Positions 1-10,701 of a stretch of DNA of 20,000 nt are shown in pieces; positions within the stretch are counted from its first letter, which is position 1, and each line of letters begins with the position of its first letter. Location: positions 10,001-30,000 of the forward strand of contig NW_022204596.1 of NCBI RefSeq assembly GCF_008831285.2, read 5' to 3'. This stretch comes from Nymphaea colorata. Its lineage: Eukaryota > Streptophyta > Magnoliopsida > Nymphaeales > Nymphaeaceae. Made by a program: the position numbers and the translations under genes. The notes under the pieces are model-generated. The model searched no databases, was not told where the DNA came from, and saw only the letters and a list, made by a program, of their open reading frames with translations.

Positions 1-280
1 AGCTTCCTTCGTAACTCCCGGAACTTCTTCGCAGTGGCTCCGTTCCATGCCTCATTTCATAGGGAACCTCAAAGGGCTCTATTTCATTATATTCCATCCA
101 TATCCCAATTCCATTCAGTTCCCTTTATTTTGTTTGAATGTCATTTAATCGAAGAAGATGGTATCATTGGCATAAGAGATGTCATTTCTAGTCTATCTGT
201 TTCTATTTCTATATATGGAAAGTTAAGAAATTATCATATAATAATCGATAAGTTGCAACAGAAAAAGGGGAGGTTAATGA
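1..280. other. IR spacer upstream of ycf1, no gene seen
   Basis: This stretch has the look of the conserved IR spacer between trnN-GUU and the 5' end of ycf1. I recognise its opening bases as typical of that spacer in angiosperm plastomes. An open frame of 87 codons at 34-297 runs through it, but it resembles no plastid protein and overlaps the real ycf1 start. No tRNA or promoter can be claimed with confidence. Confidence 0.7.
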
Positions 281-431
281 ATGATTTTGAAATATAGTCT
301 ACTCGGTAATCTATTATATTATGGATGAATATATGAATCGGTCGTTATGGTCGGACTTTATTATGGATTTCTAACCACATTTCTATAGGTCCCTCTTATC
401 TCTTACTTCTAAGAACTCGGGTTATGAAAGA
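1..431. repeat. End of one plastid inverted repeat (IR), JS border at 431/432
   Basis: Bases 343-431 are matched by the reverse complement of 19911-20000, which marks the ends of the two large inverted-repeat copies. Identity stops exactly between 431 and 432 on this side and between 19911 and 19910 on the other. The match is perfect except for one base: TTT at 380-382 here against four bases (AAAA on the + strand) at 19960-19963. Bases 1-342 belong to the same IR copy by inference, since the other copy is cut by the window end. They hold the spacer that normally lies between trnN-GUU and ycf1, then the first codons of ycf1. Confidence 0.93.
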
Positions 432-3400
432 AGGGAGCGAAAAAGAAGTATCAGCAACAACTGCTTTTATTATGGGACAGTTCATAGTATTCATATCGAC
501 CTATTATCCGCCCTTGTATCTAGCATTGAGTAGACCCCATACACTGACTGTCCTAGTTATACCGTATCTTTTGTTTCATTTTTGTTCTTCTGGAACAATA
601 AGAAATCCCTTTTTGATTATAGATCTACTCACGGGAATTTCATTCCTAACCTTAGCATTCAATATGTATTCCTGAATAATCTAATTTTCAATTATTCAAC
701 CATTTATTTTACCAAGTTCAACATTAACCAGATTAGTCGACATTTCCATGTTTCGATACAACAATAAGATTTATTTGTAACAAGTAGTTTTTTGGCTGGT
801 TAATTGGTCACATGTTATTGATGAAATGTATTGGCTTAGTATTATCTTGGCCATGGGAAAAAATGAGATCTAATGCACTTTTAGATCTAATAATTATCTT
901 ATGTCAAAATGGAGAAATTCTGTATCTCAAATCTTTAGTATTCTCTTATTTATCATCTGTATATGCTATCTAGGAAGAATGCCATCACCCATTATAACTA
1001 AAAAACTGAAAGAAAGTTCAAAAGGGGAAGAAAAGAATAAAACTGAAGAAGAAGGAAATGTAGAAATAGAAACAGTTTCGAAAACAAATAAGATAGAACA
1101 GGAAGAAGATAGATCCGTGGAAGAAGACCTTTCCATTTCTTTGGAAGAGGAAGAAAGGTGGAATCTTTACAAGAAGATATATGAAACAGAGGAGATCTGG
1201 TGAATGGAAAGGAAGAAGATGAATTCGACCTGAAAGAGAAAGAAAAGAATGAACTTTTATGGATTGAAAAATCCCTTCTGTCTCTTCTTTTCGATTATCA
1301 ACGATGGAATCGACCTCTGCGGTATATAGAAAATGATCGATTTTCAAATGCTGTAAGAAATGAAATGTCTCAATATTTTTTTAATACATGCGAAAGTGAT
1401 GGAAAGCAAAGAATATCTTTCACATATCCACCTAGTTTGTCTACTTTTTTGAAATGATACAAAAAAAGATGTCTTTCGCACAGCGGAAAAACTACCTGCG
1501 GAGGCCCTCTCTAATGAATGGGTTTCGACCACTAAAAAACAAAGAGATAACTTAAGGAACGAATTCATAAATCGAATTGAAGCTATAGACAAAGGATCTC
1601 TTATCCTCGATGTGGTCGAAAAAAGAGCCAGATGTGCAATGATGAAGAGGAACAAGAATGCTTACCTAAGTTTATGATCCTCTTTTGAACGGACCTTATC
1701 GTGGAACAATAAAAAAAGGGTATTTATATTCAATTAGGAATGATTCAACTACCTCCACACGGGGTCTACCAAAATGGCTTGGATAAATAAGATTCATGGT
1801 ATCCTTTTTCCAAGGATTATCGAGAGTTTGAACGAGAATTGGAACACGAAATATATAAACTTGACGTAAAATCATTATCTACAGGCATTGAGGATTCATC
1901 AGTCTCAATTGGTGAATTTACAGAAGAAGCTGAAGAAGCTGAGAAATCAAGAACTCGTTTCAAACAATTTGCTTTTGGGGGAGAAGAAAAAGTATTCGAT
2001 ATGGTTAGAGCTGATCCGAATGATCAAAAATGAGTAATCTTCAAATTGAAGAAATTAAGAAAAAGGTTCCTCGATGGTTATACAAACTGACTTCTGATTT
2101 GGATTTTGAAGAAGAGGAGGAGGAGGAGGAGGAAGAAGATGATCAGGAAGAATCCACAGAGGATCACGGGATTCGTTCAAGAAAAGCCAAACGTGTAGTA
2201 ATTTATACTGACACTGATACCGATGAGGATACTAATATCATTAATACCAATGATAATATCATCAATACTACCACTGATAATATCATTAATACCAATGATA
2301 ATATCAATATACTACTGATAATATCAGTAATACCACCGATAGTAATCAAGAAAAAAATAGTGATGATCAAGTCGAAAAAGGTGATCAAAGAGGAAAAGGA
2401 AATGGTGATCAAGCCAAAAAGAAAAAGGGTGATCAAGCCAAAAATGGTGATCAAAGAGGAAAAGGAAATGGTGATCAAGCAGAAGAACATGAAATGGCCT
2501 TGATACGTTACTCGCAACAATCAGATTTTCGTCGTGATATAATCAAAGGGTCGATGCGGGCTCAAAGACGTAAAACAGTCACTTGGGAAATGTTTCAAAC
2601 AGATGTACACTCCCCCCTTTTTTTGACAGAATAGACAAAACACCTTTGTTTCTTTTGATATCTCAAGGATGATGAACCTCATTTTAGGAATTGGATGGAG
2701 GAAAAAAGCCCAAAATACAAACATCTGATTATGTGGGTGAAGGGCAAAAGAGAAAGAGAAAATGGAGAAAGAACACGAAGAGGAGTATAAAAGAAAAGAG
2801 GATAAAAGACAGGAGGAGGAACGGATAGCAATAGCAGAAACTTGGGATATATTATATTGCTCAAGCAATAAGGAGTTCCATATTAGTAACCCACTCGATT
2901 CTTCGAAAATACATCATATTACCTTCATTGATAATAGTTAAAAATATTGGTCGTATGTTATTATTTCAATTCCCTGAGTGGTATGAAGATTTGACCGAAT
3001 GGAGTAGGGAAATGCATGTCAAATGCACATATAATGGTGTTCAATTATCGGAAACAGAATTTCCAAAAGATTGGTTAACAGACGGTATTCAGATAAAAAT
3101 CCTATTTCCTTCTCTCTGAAACCTTGGCATAGAAAAAAGCTACGATCCATCATAAGGATCTAAGAAAAAAACAAAAAATTTCTGTTTTTTAACGATCTGG
3201 GGGATGGAAACAGAAGTCCCCTTTGGCTCTCCCCGAAAAAAACCTTTCTTTTTTGAACCCATTAATAAAACACTCGAAAAAAAAATTAGAAAAGTCAAAA
3301 AGACAGGTTTTTCTTTCTAAGAATTATAAAAGACAACATAAAAGGTTTCTAAAGATCTCAACGAAAAATAAGATGGATTATCAAAATAGTTCTATTTATA

Positions 3401-6051
3401 AAAGAAAGTGAAGAAACTCTTTTTCTTAGTGACGCGAGTCTATGACCCAAGTCAAAATGAAGAACCAAGTCAAAATGAGAAAGATTCCAAAAAAATCATC
3501 CATGAATCACCCATTATAATTGTATCCGGAGATTGGACAAATGATTCACTGATAGAAAGAAAAATTAATGATCTGGCTGATAAGACAACCAAAATCTGGG
3601 ATCAAGTAGAAAAGATTAGAAAAGACAAGAAAAAAAACCTCTAACTCCAGATATTGAGGATATAGATATTAGTACTAACAAGGGAAATTTTAGTAATAAA
3701 AGAACCGAATCACGGAAACATATTTTTCAAATATCTAAAAAAGAAGAAGTGCCCCATTAATCTCTAAATGGAACTCTTTTATGAAATCTTTCATTGAAAG
3801 AATATACATGGGTATCCTTCTATGTATCACTAACATTTACAGGATCAATGCACAATTTTTTCTTGACTCAACAAAAAATACTTTAAATGGATACACTTAC
3901 AATGACGAAATAAAGGAAAAGGATACTAATGAAACGAATCCAAATATAATTCCCTTCATTTCGACTGTAAAATCTCTTTCTACTTATACTACTAATATAA
4001 GTAGTGATAGTAATTCACCGATTTACTGCGACTTATCTTCTTTGTCTCAAGCCTATGTGTTTTACAAATTATTGCAAACCCAAGTTAGTAACAAATATAA
4101 GTCAGAATCCATATTTCATTACTACAGAACATATCCTTTTATTAAGGATAGAATAAAAGACTATTTCCATGACTATTTCCATACACGAGGAATATTTGAT
4201 TCAGAATCAAAACACAAGAAACTGCGGAATTCTGGAATGAGTGAATGGAAAAACTGGTTAAAGAGCCATTATCAATACAATTTCTCCCATGACAAATGGT
4301 CTAGATTAGCACCTCTAAAATGGAGAAAGAAAGTCAATCAGCATTTTACGATTAAAATAACGACTCACCAAAATTGGGTTCATATGAAGAAAAAGACCAA
4401 TTAATTCATTCCGGTAAAAAGGATTATTATAAATATAATTGGACTTATTGAAGAGTCCGAGTTGCGAAAAAAAAATTAAAAACACTACAGATATGATCTT
4501 TTATCATATAAATATCTTAATTATGAAGATGTGAAAGACTCCAATATTTATGGATCACCATTACAAGTAAACAGGCACGGAGAGATTTCTAATTACAATA
4601 CACATAAATACAAATCGTTTTATGCTACAACTATAAATGATAGCCTAGAAGATAAATATACAATTGATAGGGATCCAAATCTAGATAGAAAATATTTGGA
4701 ATTGAGAATCACCAATTTTTACCCTAGAAACAATATTGAAACTAGGACTAGTACGGGTATCAGAACTTTCATTAATAAAAAAAAGAAAACTACTAAGACT
4801 GGGACCAATAAGAAAGATATTCTTTATCTTTATATCAGAATTCATCAAGAAATCCAAACAAAGCAAAAAGAGTTATTTTTGATTGGATGGGAATGAATGA
4901 ACAAATGTTAGATCATACTATATCGAATCTGCGCCCTTGGTTCTTACCAGAATTTGTGCCGCTTTACGATCGATATAAGACTAATCCGTGGATCATACCA
5001 ATCAAATTGCTTCTATTTGATTTCATGGAAACAAAACAAGCGATCTTTATATAGATCCAAAGGTGGAATCTAATCAAAAAGAAAGATTTAATCCAAAACC
5101 AAAAGTAGAATCTAATCAAAGGGATATCTTGAATTAGAGAATGGGAACCGGGACGAGAAAGAACGACAGCACCAAGGAAATCTTATATCTGATATAAGAA
5201 ACCAAAAAAAAGATGTTGGAGCAAATTCCGCGGGTTCAGATATTAAGAAACGCAGAAAGAAAAAGAAATTCAAGAGCAAGAAGGAAGCGGAACTAGACTT
5301 ATTTTTGAAAAAATATTTTCTTTTTCAACTCCGATGGGGTGATTCTTTCAATCAAAGAATGACCAATAATATCAAGGTATATTGTCTACTGCTTAGACTT
5401 ATGAATCCGAATGAAATTGCTATATCCTCTATTCAAAGAGGAGAAATGGGTCTAGATGTAATGCTGATTAATAAGGATTTGTCTCTTCCAGAATTGATAA
5501 AAAGGGGAATATTTATTGTTGAACCGGTTCGTTTGTCTATCAAATGGGATGGAATTTCGATTATGTATCAAACCATAGCTATTTCATTGACCCATAAGGT
5601 TCAGTACCAAACTAATCGAGGATACCAGGTAAAAAAACATATTGATAAGAATGACTTGAATGGCTCGATTGCACGACACGGAGGAGTGCGTGTGAATGGG
5701 GACAATAATAATTATGATTTGCTTGTTCCTGAACATATTTTATCTCCTAGCCATCGTAGAGAATTGAGAATTATAAGCCGTTTCAATTACCGAAATAGGA
5801 ACCTTGTGAATAAGAATCCAGTATTTTGCAATAGAGCTAAGACTAATGCGCAGGGGTTTGAGAAATTTGTAAATAGGGATAAGCATTTTGATACAGATAC
5901 AAATAACTCTCTAAAATGGAAAGTGTTTCTTTGGCCCACTCATCGATTAGAAGATTTAGCCTGTATGAATCGTTATTGGTTTGATACCAATAATGGGAGT
6001 CGTTTCAGTATGTCAAGGATCCATATGTATAAGCAATTTGGAATTCGCTGA
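281..6051 (+). CDS. ycf1: ycf1 (TIC214), interrupted by many single-base deletions
   Basis: Ycf1/TIC214 is a very large plastid protein assigned to the TIC import translocon of the inner envelope. The start ATG at 281 opens with [10 protein letters not shown], the family N-terminus. The N-terminal part (to about 1000) encodes the hydrophobic membrane segments, with the recognisable motif [18 protein letters not shown]. The middle is charged and low in complexity (acidic run at 2107-2142, repeats at 2230-2482), followed by the conserved block [18 protein letters not shown] from about 2500. The conserved C-terminus ([20 protein letters not shown] ... FGIR) ends at the stop at 6049-6051. Recognisable pieces lie in shifting frames, among them 424-675, 582-767, 901-1203, 1200-1457, 1839-2033, 2312-2630, 2928-3119, 3781-4404, 4531-4896 and 5305-6051. 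Every break I could examine is cured by adding a base, for example at 380-382, near 690 and 703, at 1199-1201, near 1453 and near 2626. The full span corresponds to about 1930 codons, normal for a full-length ycf1. Real decay is unlikely because conserved protein sequence persists on both sides of each break. Confidence 0.93.
2107..2142 (+). repeat. Acidic glutamate/aspartate run inside ycf1
   Basis: A GAA/GAG/GAT codon run encodes an almost uninterrupted stretch of about a dozen acidic residues within the hydrophilic middle of ycf1. It precedes the conserved [16 protein letters not shown] segment. Such low-complexity acidic tracts are common in the variable part of ycf1 and tend to change length by slippage. 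Confidence 0.85.
2230..2482 (+). repeat. Tandem degenerate repeats in ycf1 (NIINTNDN and GDQ units)
   Basis: Two repeat families follow each other. At 2230-2326, near-identical copies of a roughly 45-base unit encode Asn/Thr/Ile/Asp-rich peptide ([11 protein letters not shown]-like). At 2360-2482, a unit containing GGTGATCAA recurs. Read in the ycf1 frame running from about 2312, it gives repeated GDQ tripeptides, including two copies of [12 protein letters not shown]. The block lies just before the conserved [11 protein letters not shown] motif, so it is an expansion of the variable linker and not noncoding sequence. Confidence 0.85.
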
Positions 6052-6489
6052 TGTTACAATCAATTTCCCTCTTTATCACGCGCCTGGTATATGAGAACAT
6101 GCAAATAAATACATACCTTATGTTAGACTCTGATACACAAGATTCAGTCAGTTAGACTCTGATACACAAGATTCAGTCAGTTAGACTCTGATACACAAGA
6201 TTCAGTCACATATCAATTGGACCTAGGAATGAATCGACAGAATCTTTTTAGGTCCCTTTCCCTTTCATTCTGTTTCGTGAGCCAGGAATATACCATCCTT
6301 TGTATCTGAATAAATTTATTGTTATTATTTATTCATATTCATTTTGATTTGTTTGATAGAAAAAAGAGTAATATATGAATCAATCCAGATTATTGTGTAC
6401 ACCAGAACAAAATAAATGGTATTATTATTCTTGATTGGGAAGATTTATATCCGTGGGAACAAAAAGAAAAAAAGAGAAGAATTATTTGT
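6052..6489. other. ycf1-rps15 spacer
   Basis: This is AT-rich intergenic sequence between the ycf1 stop and the rps15 start. Its only clear structure is the triple 29-bp tandem repeat at 6122-6208, described separately. The remainder (6209-6489) is AT-rich with A- and T-runs. I see no tRNA, no convincing promoter and no open frame resembling a plastid protein. Confidence 0.8.
6122..6208. repeat. Three perfect tandem copies of a 29-bp unit
   Basis: The unit starts GTTAGACTCTGATACACAAG and ends ATTCAGTCA. Copies lie at 6122-6150, 6151-6179 and 6180-6208 without a single difference. Perfect identity suggests recent slippage or unequal exchange. Such minisatellites are typical of plastid spacers and vary in copy number between related accessions. 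Confidence 0.97.
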
Positions 6490-6751
6490 ATGGTAAAGAA
6501 TTCGCCCATATCCGTTATTCCACAAGAAGAAAAAAGGGGTTCTGTTGAATTCCAAGTATTTAATTTTACCAATAAGATAGAGAGACTTACTTCACATTTG
6601 AAACTGCACAGAAGAGACTATTTATCTCAGAGGGGTCTGCGGAAAATTCTGGGGAAACGCCACGACTGCTGGTTTATTTATCAAAGAAAAATCGAGTGCG
6701 TTATAGGGAATTAATTGGTCAATTGGGTATTCGAGAACCAAAACTGGTTAG
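6490..6751 (+). CDS. rps15: Small ribosomal subunit protein S15 (uS15c), frame broken twice
   Basis: This encodes plastid ribosomal protein S15, which binds 16S rRNA in the central domain of the 30S subunit. From ATG 6490 the reading [15 protein letters not shown], then [20 protein letters not shown] and [14 protein letters not shown], is clearly rps15. After GKR the frame shifts: a base is missing within 6660-6663, and the protein continues in the next frame as [20 protein letters not shown]. If a second A is missing in the run at 6740-6743, the protein ends IREPKTG with the stop at 6749-6751. That gives 87 residues, the normal length and a normal ending. If only the first loss is counted, the frame runs to 6785 and gives an abnormally long tail of 98 residues in total. 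I prefer the 87-residue reading. Confidence 0.93.
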
Positions 6752-6826
6752 TTTGGAAATTCGTTTGAGTTATTCGGTTCATTAGATCTTGAATTTGGAT
6801 GAACCTCGTTTCATTTTCAGGAATTC

Positions 6827-6880
6827 ATGGAATAATGAATTGGGATCGGAGAAATGGAATAATGAATTGGAATCGGAGAA
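6827..6880 (+). repeat. 27-bp tandem duplication carrying the ndhH ribosome-binding region
   Basis: Copies at 6827-6853 and 6854-6880 start ATGGAATAATGAATTGG and end ATCGGAGAA, with a single G/A difference between them. Each copy contains GGAG (6848-6851 and 6875-6878). The second GGAG lies 11 bases before the ndhH ATG at 6890, a plausible Shine-Dalgarno position, so the duplication has doubled the leader's purine motif. Confidence 0.93.
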
Positions 6881-6889
6881 TAAAAACAT

Positions 6890-8066
6890 ATGACTGTACC
6901 AGACGCAAGAAAAGACCTCCTCGTGGTCAATATGGGTCCTCACCACCCGTCAATGCATGGTGTTCTTCGACTCATTGTTACTCTAGATGGCGAAGATGTT
7001 ATCGACTGTGAACCCATATTGGGTTATTTACACAGAGGAATGGAAAAAATTGCGGAAAACCGAACAATTATACAATATCTACCTTATGTAACACGTTGGG
7101 ATTATTTAGCTACTATGTTCACGGAGGCAATAACCGTTAATGCACCTGAGGAATTGGGAATATTCAAGTACCTAAAAGAGCCAGCTATATTAGGGTAATT
7201 ATGCTGGAGTTGAGTCGTATAGCTTCGCATTTGTTATGGCTTGGACCTTTTATGGCCGATATCGGTGCGCAGACTCCTTTCTTCTATATTTTCAGAGAGA
7301 GGGAATTGTTATATGATCTATTCGAAGCTGCCACAGGTATGCGAATGATGCATAATTATTTCCGTATCGGGGGGTAGCTGCTGATTTACCTCATGGCTGG
7401 ATAGATAAATGTTTAGATTTCTGCGATTATTTTTTAACGGGAGTTGTTGAATATCAAAAGCTTATTACGCGCAATCCATCTTTTTGGAACGAGTTGAAGG
7501 GGTAGGTTTTATTGGGGAGAGGAAGCCATAAATTGGGGTTTATCAGGACCAATGCTACGAGCTTCCGGAATCCAATGGGACCTTCGTAAAGTCGATCGGT
7601 ATGAGTGTTATGATGAATTCGATTGGGAAGTCCAATGGCAAAAGAAGGAGACTCATTAGCTCGTTATTTAGTAAGAATTGGCGAAATGACGGAATCCATC
7701 AAAATTATTCAACAGGCTCTGGAAGGAATTCCGGGGGGACCTTATGAAAATTTAGAATTCCGACGCTTTGCTGGAACAAAAGATTCAGAATTGAACGACT
7801 TTGAATATCGATTCATTAGTAAAAAGCCTTCTCCCAGTTTTGAATTGTCAAAACAAGAACTTTATGTGAGAGTAGAAGCCCCAAAGGGAGAATTAGGTAT
7901 TTTTCTGATAGGAGATAATAGTGTTTTTCCTTGGAGATGGAAAATACGTCCACCCGGTTTCATCAATTTGCAAATTCTTCCTCAGCTAGTTAAAAGAATG
8001 AAATTGGCTGATATTATGACAATACTAGGTAGTATAGATATCATTATGGGAGAAGTTGATCGTTGA
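6890..8066 (+). CDS. ndhH: NAD(P)H-quinone oxidoreductase subunit H, five single-base losses
   Basis: NdhH is the 49-kDa-type subunit of the stromal connecting arm of the thylakoid NDH complex, which passes electrons from ferredoxin to plastoquinone. From ATG 6890 the sequence [20 protein letters not shown] begins a typical N-terminus, and the C-terminus ends DIIMGEVDR with stop TGA 8064-8066. Five frame breaks are visible, each cured by one added base: A-run 7159-7160, G-run 7369-7374, CC/T-run 7476-7485, G-run 7514-7517 and A-run 7640-7643. The span of 1177 bases plus five is 1182, exactly 393 codons plus a stop, the usual length. Both the frame sum and the residue-level conservation argue for sequence error over decay. 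ndhA begins one base after the stop. Confidence 0.96.
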
Positions 8067-8067
8067 A

Positions 8068-10082
8068 ATGATAATTGAAGAAGCACAAGCTATCAATTCT
8101 TTTTTCAGATCGGAATCCTCAAAAGAGGCCTATGGGCTCATATGGTTACTTGTACCTATTGTTACTCTTGTATTGGGAATCACAATAGGGGTATTAGTAA
8201 TTGTGTGGCTAGAAAGAAAAATATCTGCAGGGATACAACGACGAATTGGTCCTGAGTATGCCGGCCCCCTGGGCATTCTTCAAGCTCTAGCGGATGGGGT
8301 CAAACTACTTTTCAAAGAAGATCTTCTTCCATCTAGAGGAGATATTCGTTTATTTAGTGTCGGCCCATCCGTAGCGGTCGTATCAATTCTACTGAGTTAT
8401 TCAGTAATTCCCTTTGGCCATCACCTTGTACTAACCGATCTCAGTATAGGTGTTTCTCTATGGATCGCTATTTCAAGTATTGCCCCTATCGGACTTCTTA
8501 TGTCCGGATATGGATCAAATAATAAATATTCCTTTTCAGGTGGTTTACGAGCTGCTGCTCAATCTATAAGTTATGAAATACCGTTAACTCCATGTGTGTT
8601 ATCAATATCTCTACGTGTGATTCGTTGGAATACGCACTCCTACCTCTTTCTTTGCTTTTTCTAGGAAAGAAGTTGGTTGATTGAATATATAGATAGAACT
8701 CTTTTTTATTCATCACTGGGATCTATGAACTAAACCAGATAGTTATATGAGTGAAACAAAACTGCTTATGAATTCGCAGTAAGAAGATCGAGTCTCATTA
8801 CCTACGTACGAGAGTAAAGTGGAGCTAAACATAAGCAGCGGAAGCTGTTTACCCCAAGTATCGATTAGCCATCAGGACTTGAAGCGGGCGCAAAAGATCA
8901 ACTGTATGGAATTTTTACTCTTGTATTTATTACCATACCGAGGATCCACCAAAACTGAGTGGACGGTTAGGAACACCAAGGTACACAAAAGATTAGTAAT
9001 GGAGATAATGTAACGTATCCAAACGGATATTTTGACATTACATAAAAGGAGTCATAATGAGGGCTTGAAGTTGGTAGAAATGATCAAAAAGTACTTCCCC
9101 GTGATCCCGATCCAGAGTATAGCTCCTATCCACTGATTTAAAAATAACTATCAGGAACGAAGTAATCCTTTATTTATATAGTATAGTCCTTCTGAGAAAG
9201 AAGAGAAGAACAGGAAGGAAAAATGGATTGACTATTTATTGTATCTTATGGAAAGATCGAGTTAAGTTATTACTGAACAAGAAACTCAGCAAAAAGAATA
9301 AAGGATGAGATGGATTCAGAAGTGTACTTTTATTTGTTATTATCTTATCGCGGACAGAATCCCACTGGTCTAGTTCACTTATGAGCATTTTGATTCATCT
9401 TTCTTTTTTCCTATGGTATGCCGATGTAATACCGAAGCATACCTTAGATTTATTCGTGACCATTGAGGAGCCGTATGAAGCTGAGGTCTCATGTACGGTT
9501 CTGGAATAGAGATGGGAACAGTGATGTTATCATCGACTATGATTATCTAACAGTTCAAGTACGGTTGATATAGTTGAGGCGCAGTCAAAATATGGTTTTT
9601 GGGGGTGGAATCTTTGGCGTCAACCTATAGGGTTCATAGTTTTTATAATTTCTTCACTAGCAGAATGCGAGAGATTGCCCTTTGATTTACCGGAAGCCGA
9701 GGAGGAATTAGTAGCAGGTTATCAAACTGAATATTCAGGTATCAAATTTGGTTTATTTTATGTTGCTTCTTACCTCAATTTACTAGTTTCTTCATTATTC
9801 GTAACAGTTCTGTACTTGGGAGGGTGGAATCTTCCTATTCCATATATACCAATTACTGAACTTTTCGAAATAAATAAAACTAGTGAAGTCTTTGGAACAA
9901 CAATTAGTCTCCTCATTACATTAGCTAAAGCTTATTTGTTCCTGTTCATTCCTATCTCAACAAGATGGACTTTACCTAGGCTGAGAATGGATCAACTATT
10001 AAATCTTGGGTGGAAATCTCTTTTACCTATTGCTCTCGGTAATCTATTATTGACAACTTCTTCCCAACTTGTTTCGCTATAA
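8068..10082 (+). CDS. ndhA: NAD(P)H-quinone oxidoreductase subunit 1, two exons, intact
   Basis: NdhA is the ND1-like membrane subunit at the junction of the membrane and connecting arms, near the quinone site. Exon 1 is 8068-8614 and exon 2 is 9544-10082. Together they give 1086 bases, 361 codons plus a stop, with no break. Exon 1 contains [20 protein letters not shown] and [17 protein letters not shown], exon 2 [20 protein letters not shown] and [18 protein letters not shown], with multiple hydrophobic membrane helices. The ATG at 8068 gives MIIEEAQ; an upstream in-frame TTG at 8056 lies inside ndhH and is not needed. The exon junction is C|TA, restoring a Leu codon before [12 protein letters not shown]. 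Codons 112 (TCA), 157 (TCA) and 175 (CCA) stand where Leu is usual, so RNA editing is likely. Confidence 0.96.
8615..9543 (+). other. Group II intron of ndhA
   Basis: The intron starts GTGTG (group II consensus GUGYG) and ends with an A-pyrimidine dinucleotide just before TATCTAAC of exon 2. Domain V is clear at about 9468-9502: GAGCCGTATGAAG, then CATGTACGGTTCT, forming the catalytic hairpin, followed by domain VI up to 9543. The length of 929 bases is ordinary for this intron. No maturase reading frame is present inside; a 64-codon frame at 8819-9013 is chance. Splicing would depend on nuclear factors, as known for plastid group II introns. Confidence 0.95.
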
Positions 10083-10162
10083 CAGAATAGGATATTCCAG
10101 ATTCTTATCCTCTCTCAAGCAAGAGAAAGAAACATCAAATTATTCATGGATATTCACGATAT

Positions 10163-10701
10163 ATGTTTCCTATGGTGACTGGGTTCATGAATTATGGTCA
10201 ACAGACAGTACGAGCTGCAAGATACATTGGTCAAAGTTTCATGATTACCTTATCTCACGCAAATCGTTTACCTGTAACTATTCAATATCCTTATGAAAAA
10301 TCGATCACATCAGAGCGTTTCCGTGGCGAATCCACTTTGAATTTGATAAATGCATTGCTTGTGAAGTATGTGTTCGCGTATGTCCGATAGATCTACCTGT
10401 TGTTGATTGGCGATTAGAAACAGATATTAGAAAGAAACGATTGCTTAATTATAGTATTGATTTCGGAATCTGTATATTTTGTGGTAATTGCGTGGAGTAT
10501 TGCCCCACAAACTGTTTATCAATGACTGAAGAATATGAACTTTCCACCTACGATCGTCACGAATTAAATTATAATCAAATTGCTTTGGGTCGGTTACCAA
10601 TGTCTGTAATTGGAGATTACACAGTTCGAACAATTATGAACTCAACTCCAATAAAAATATCTATGGAGAAACCCCTTGATTCAAGAACGATTACCAATTA
10701 A
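10163..10701 (+). CDS. ndhI: NAD(P)H-quinone oxidoreductase subunit I, one base missing
   Basis: NdhI is the ferredoxin-like subunit carrying two 4Fe-4S clusters in the connecting arm. From ATG 10163 it reads [20 protein letters not shown]. The frame breaks at 10327, where GGC-GAA should read GGC-CGA; adding one C restores [10 protein letters not shown]. Downstream are the two cluster motifs, [12 protein letters not shown] and [12 protein letters not shown]. The span of 539 bases plus one gives 179 residues. The C-terminus [12 protein letters not shown]...RTITN is in the variable tail. ndhA ends 80 bases upstream, in keeping with cotranscription. Confidence 0.95.

Noticed and set aside
34-297. 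87-codon open frame at the left edge
   Set aside because: It lies in the known spacer upstream of ycf1, overlaps the true ycf1 start and resembles no plastid protein.
2203-2868. Long minus-strand open frames opposite ycf1
   Set aside because: They are shadows of the repetitive, A-rich ycf1 coding strand, rich in Ile/Ser/Phe, with no recognisable domain.
6122-6208. CRISPR-like array
   Set aside because: The 29-bp copies are directly adjacent with no spacers, and this is plastid DNA; it is an ordinary tandem repeat.
8819-9013. Open frame within the ndhA intron (possible maturase remnant)
   Set aside because: Only 64 codons from a non-ATG start, with no reverse-transcriptase or maturase motif. 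It falls in structured intron RNA.
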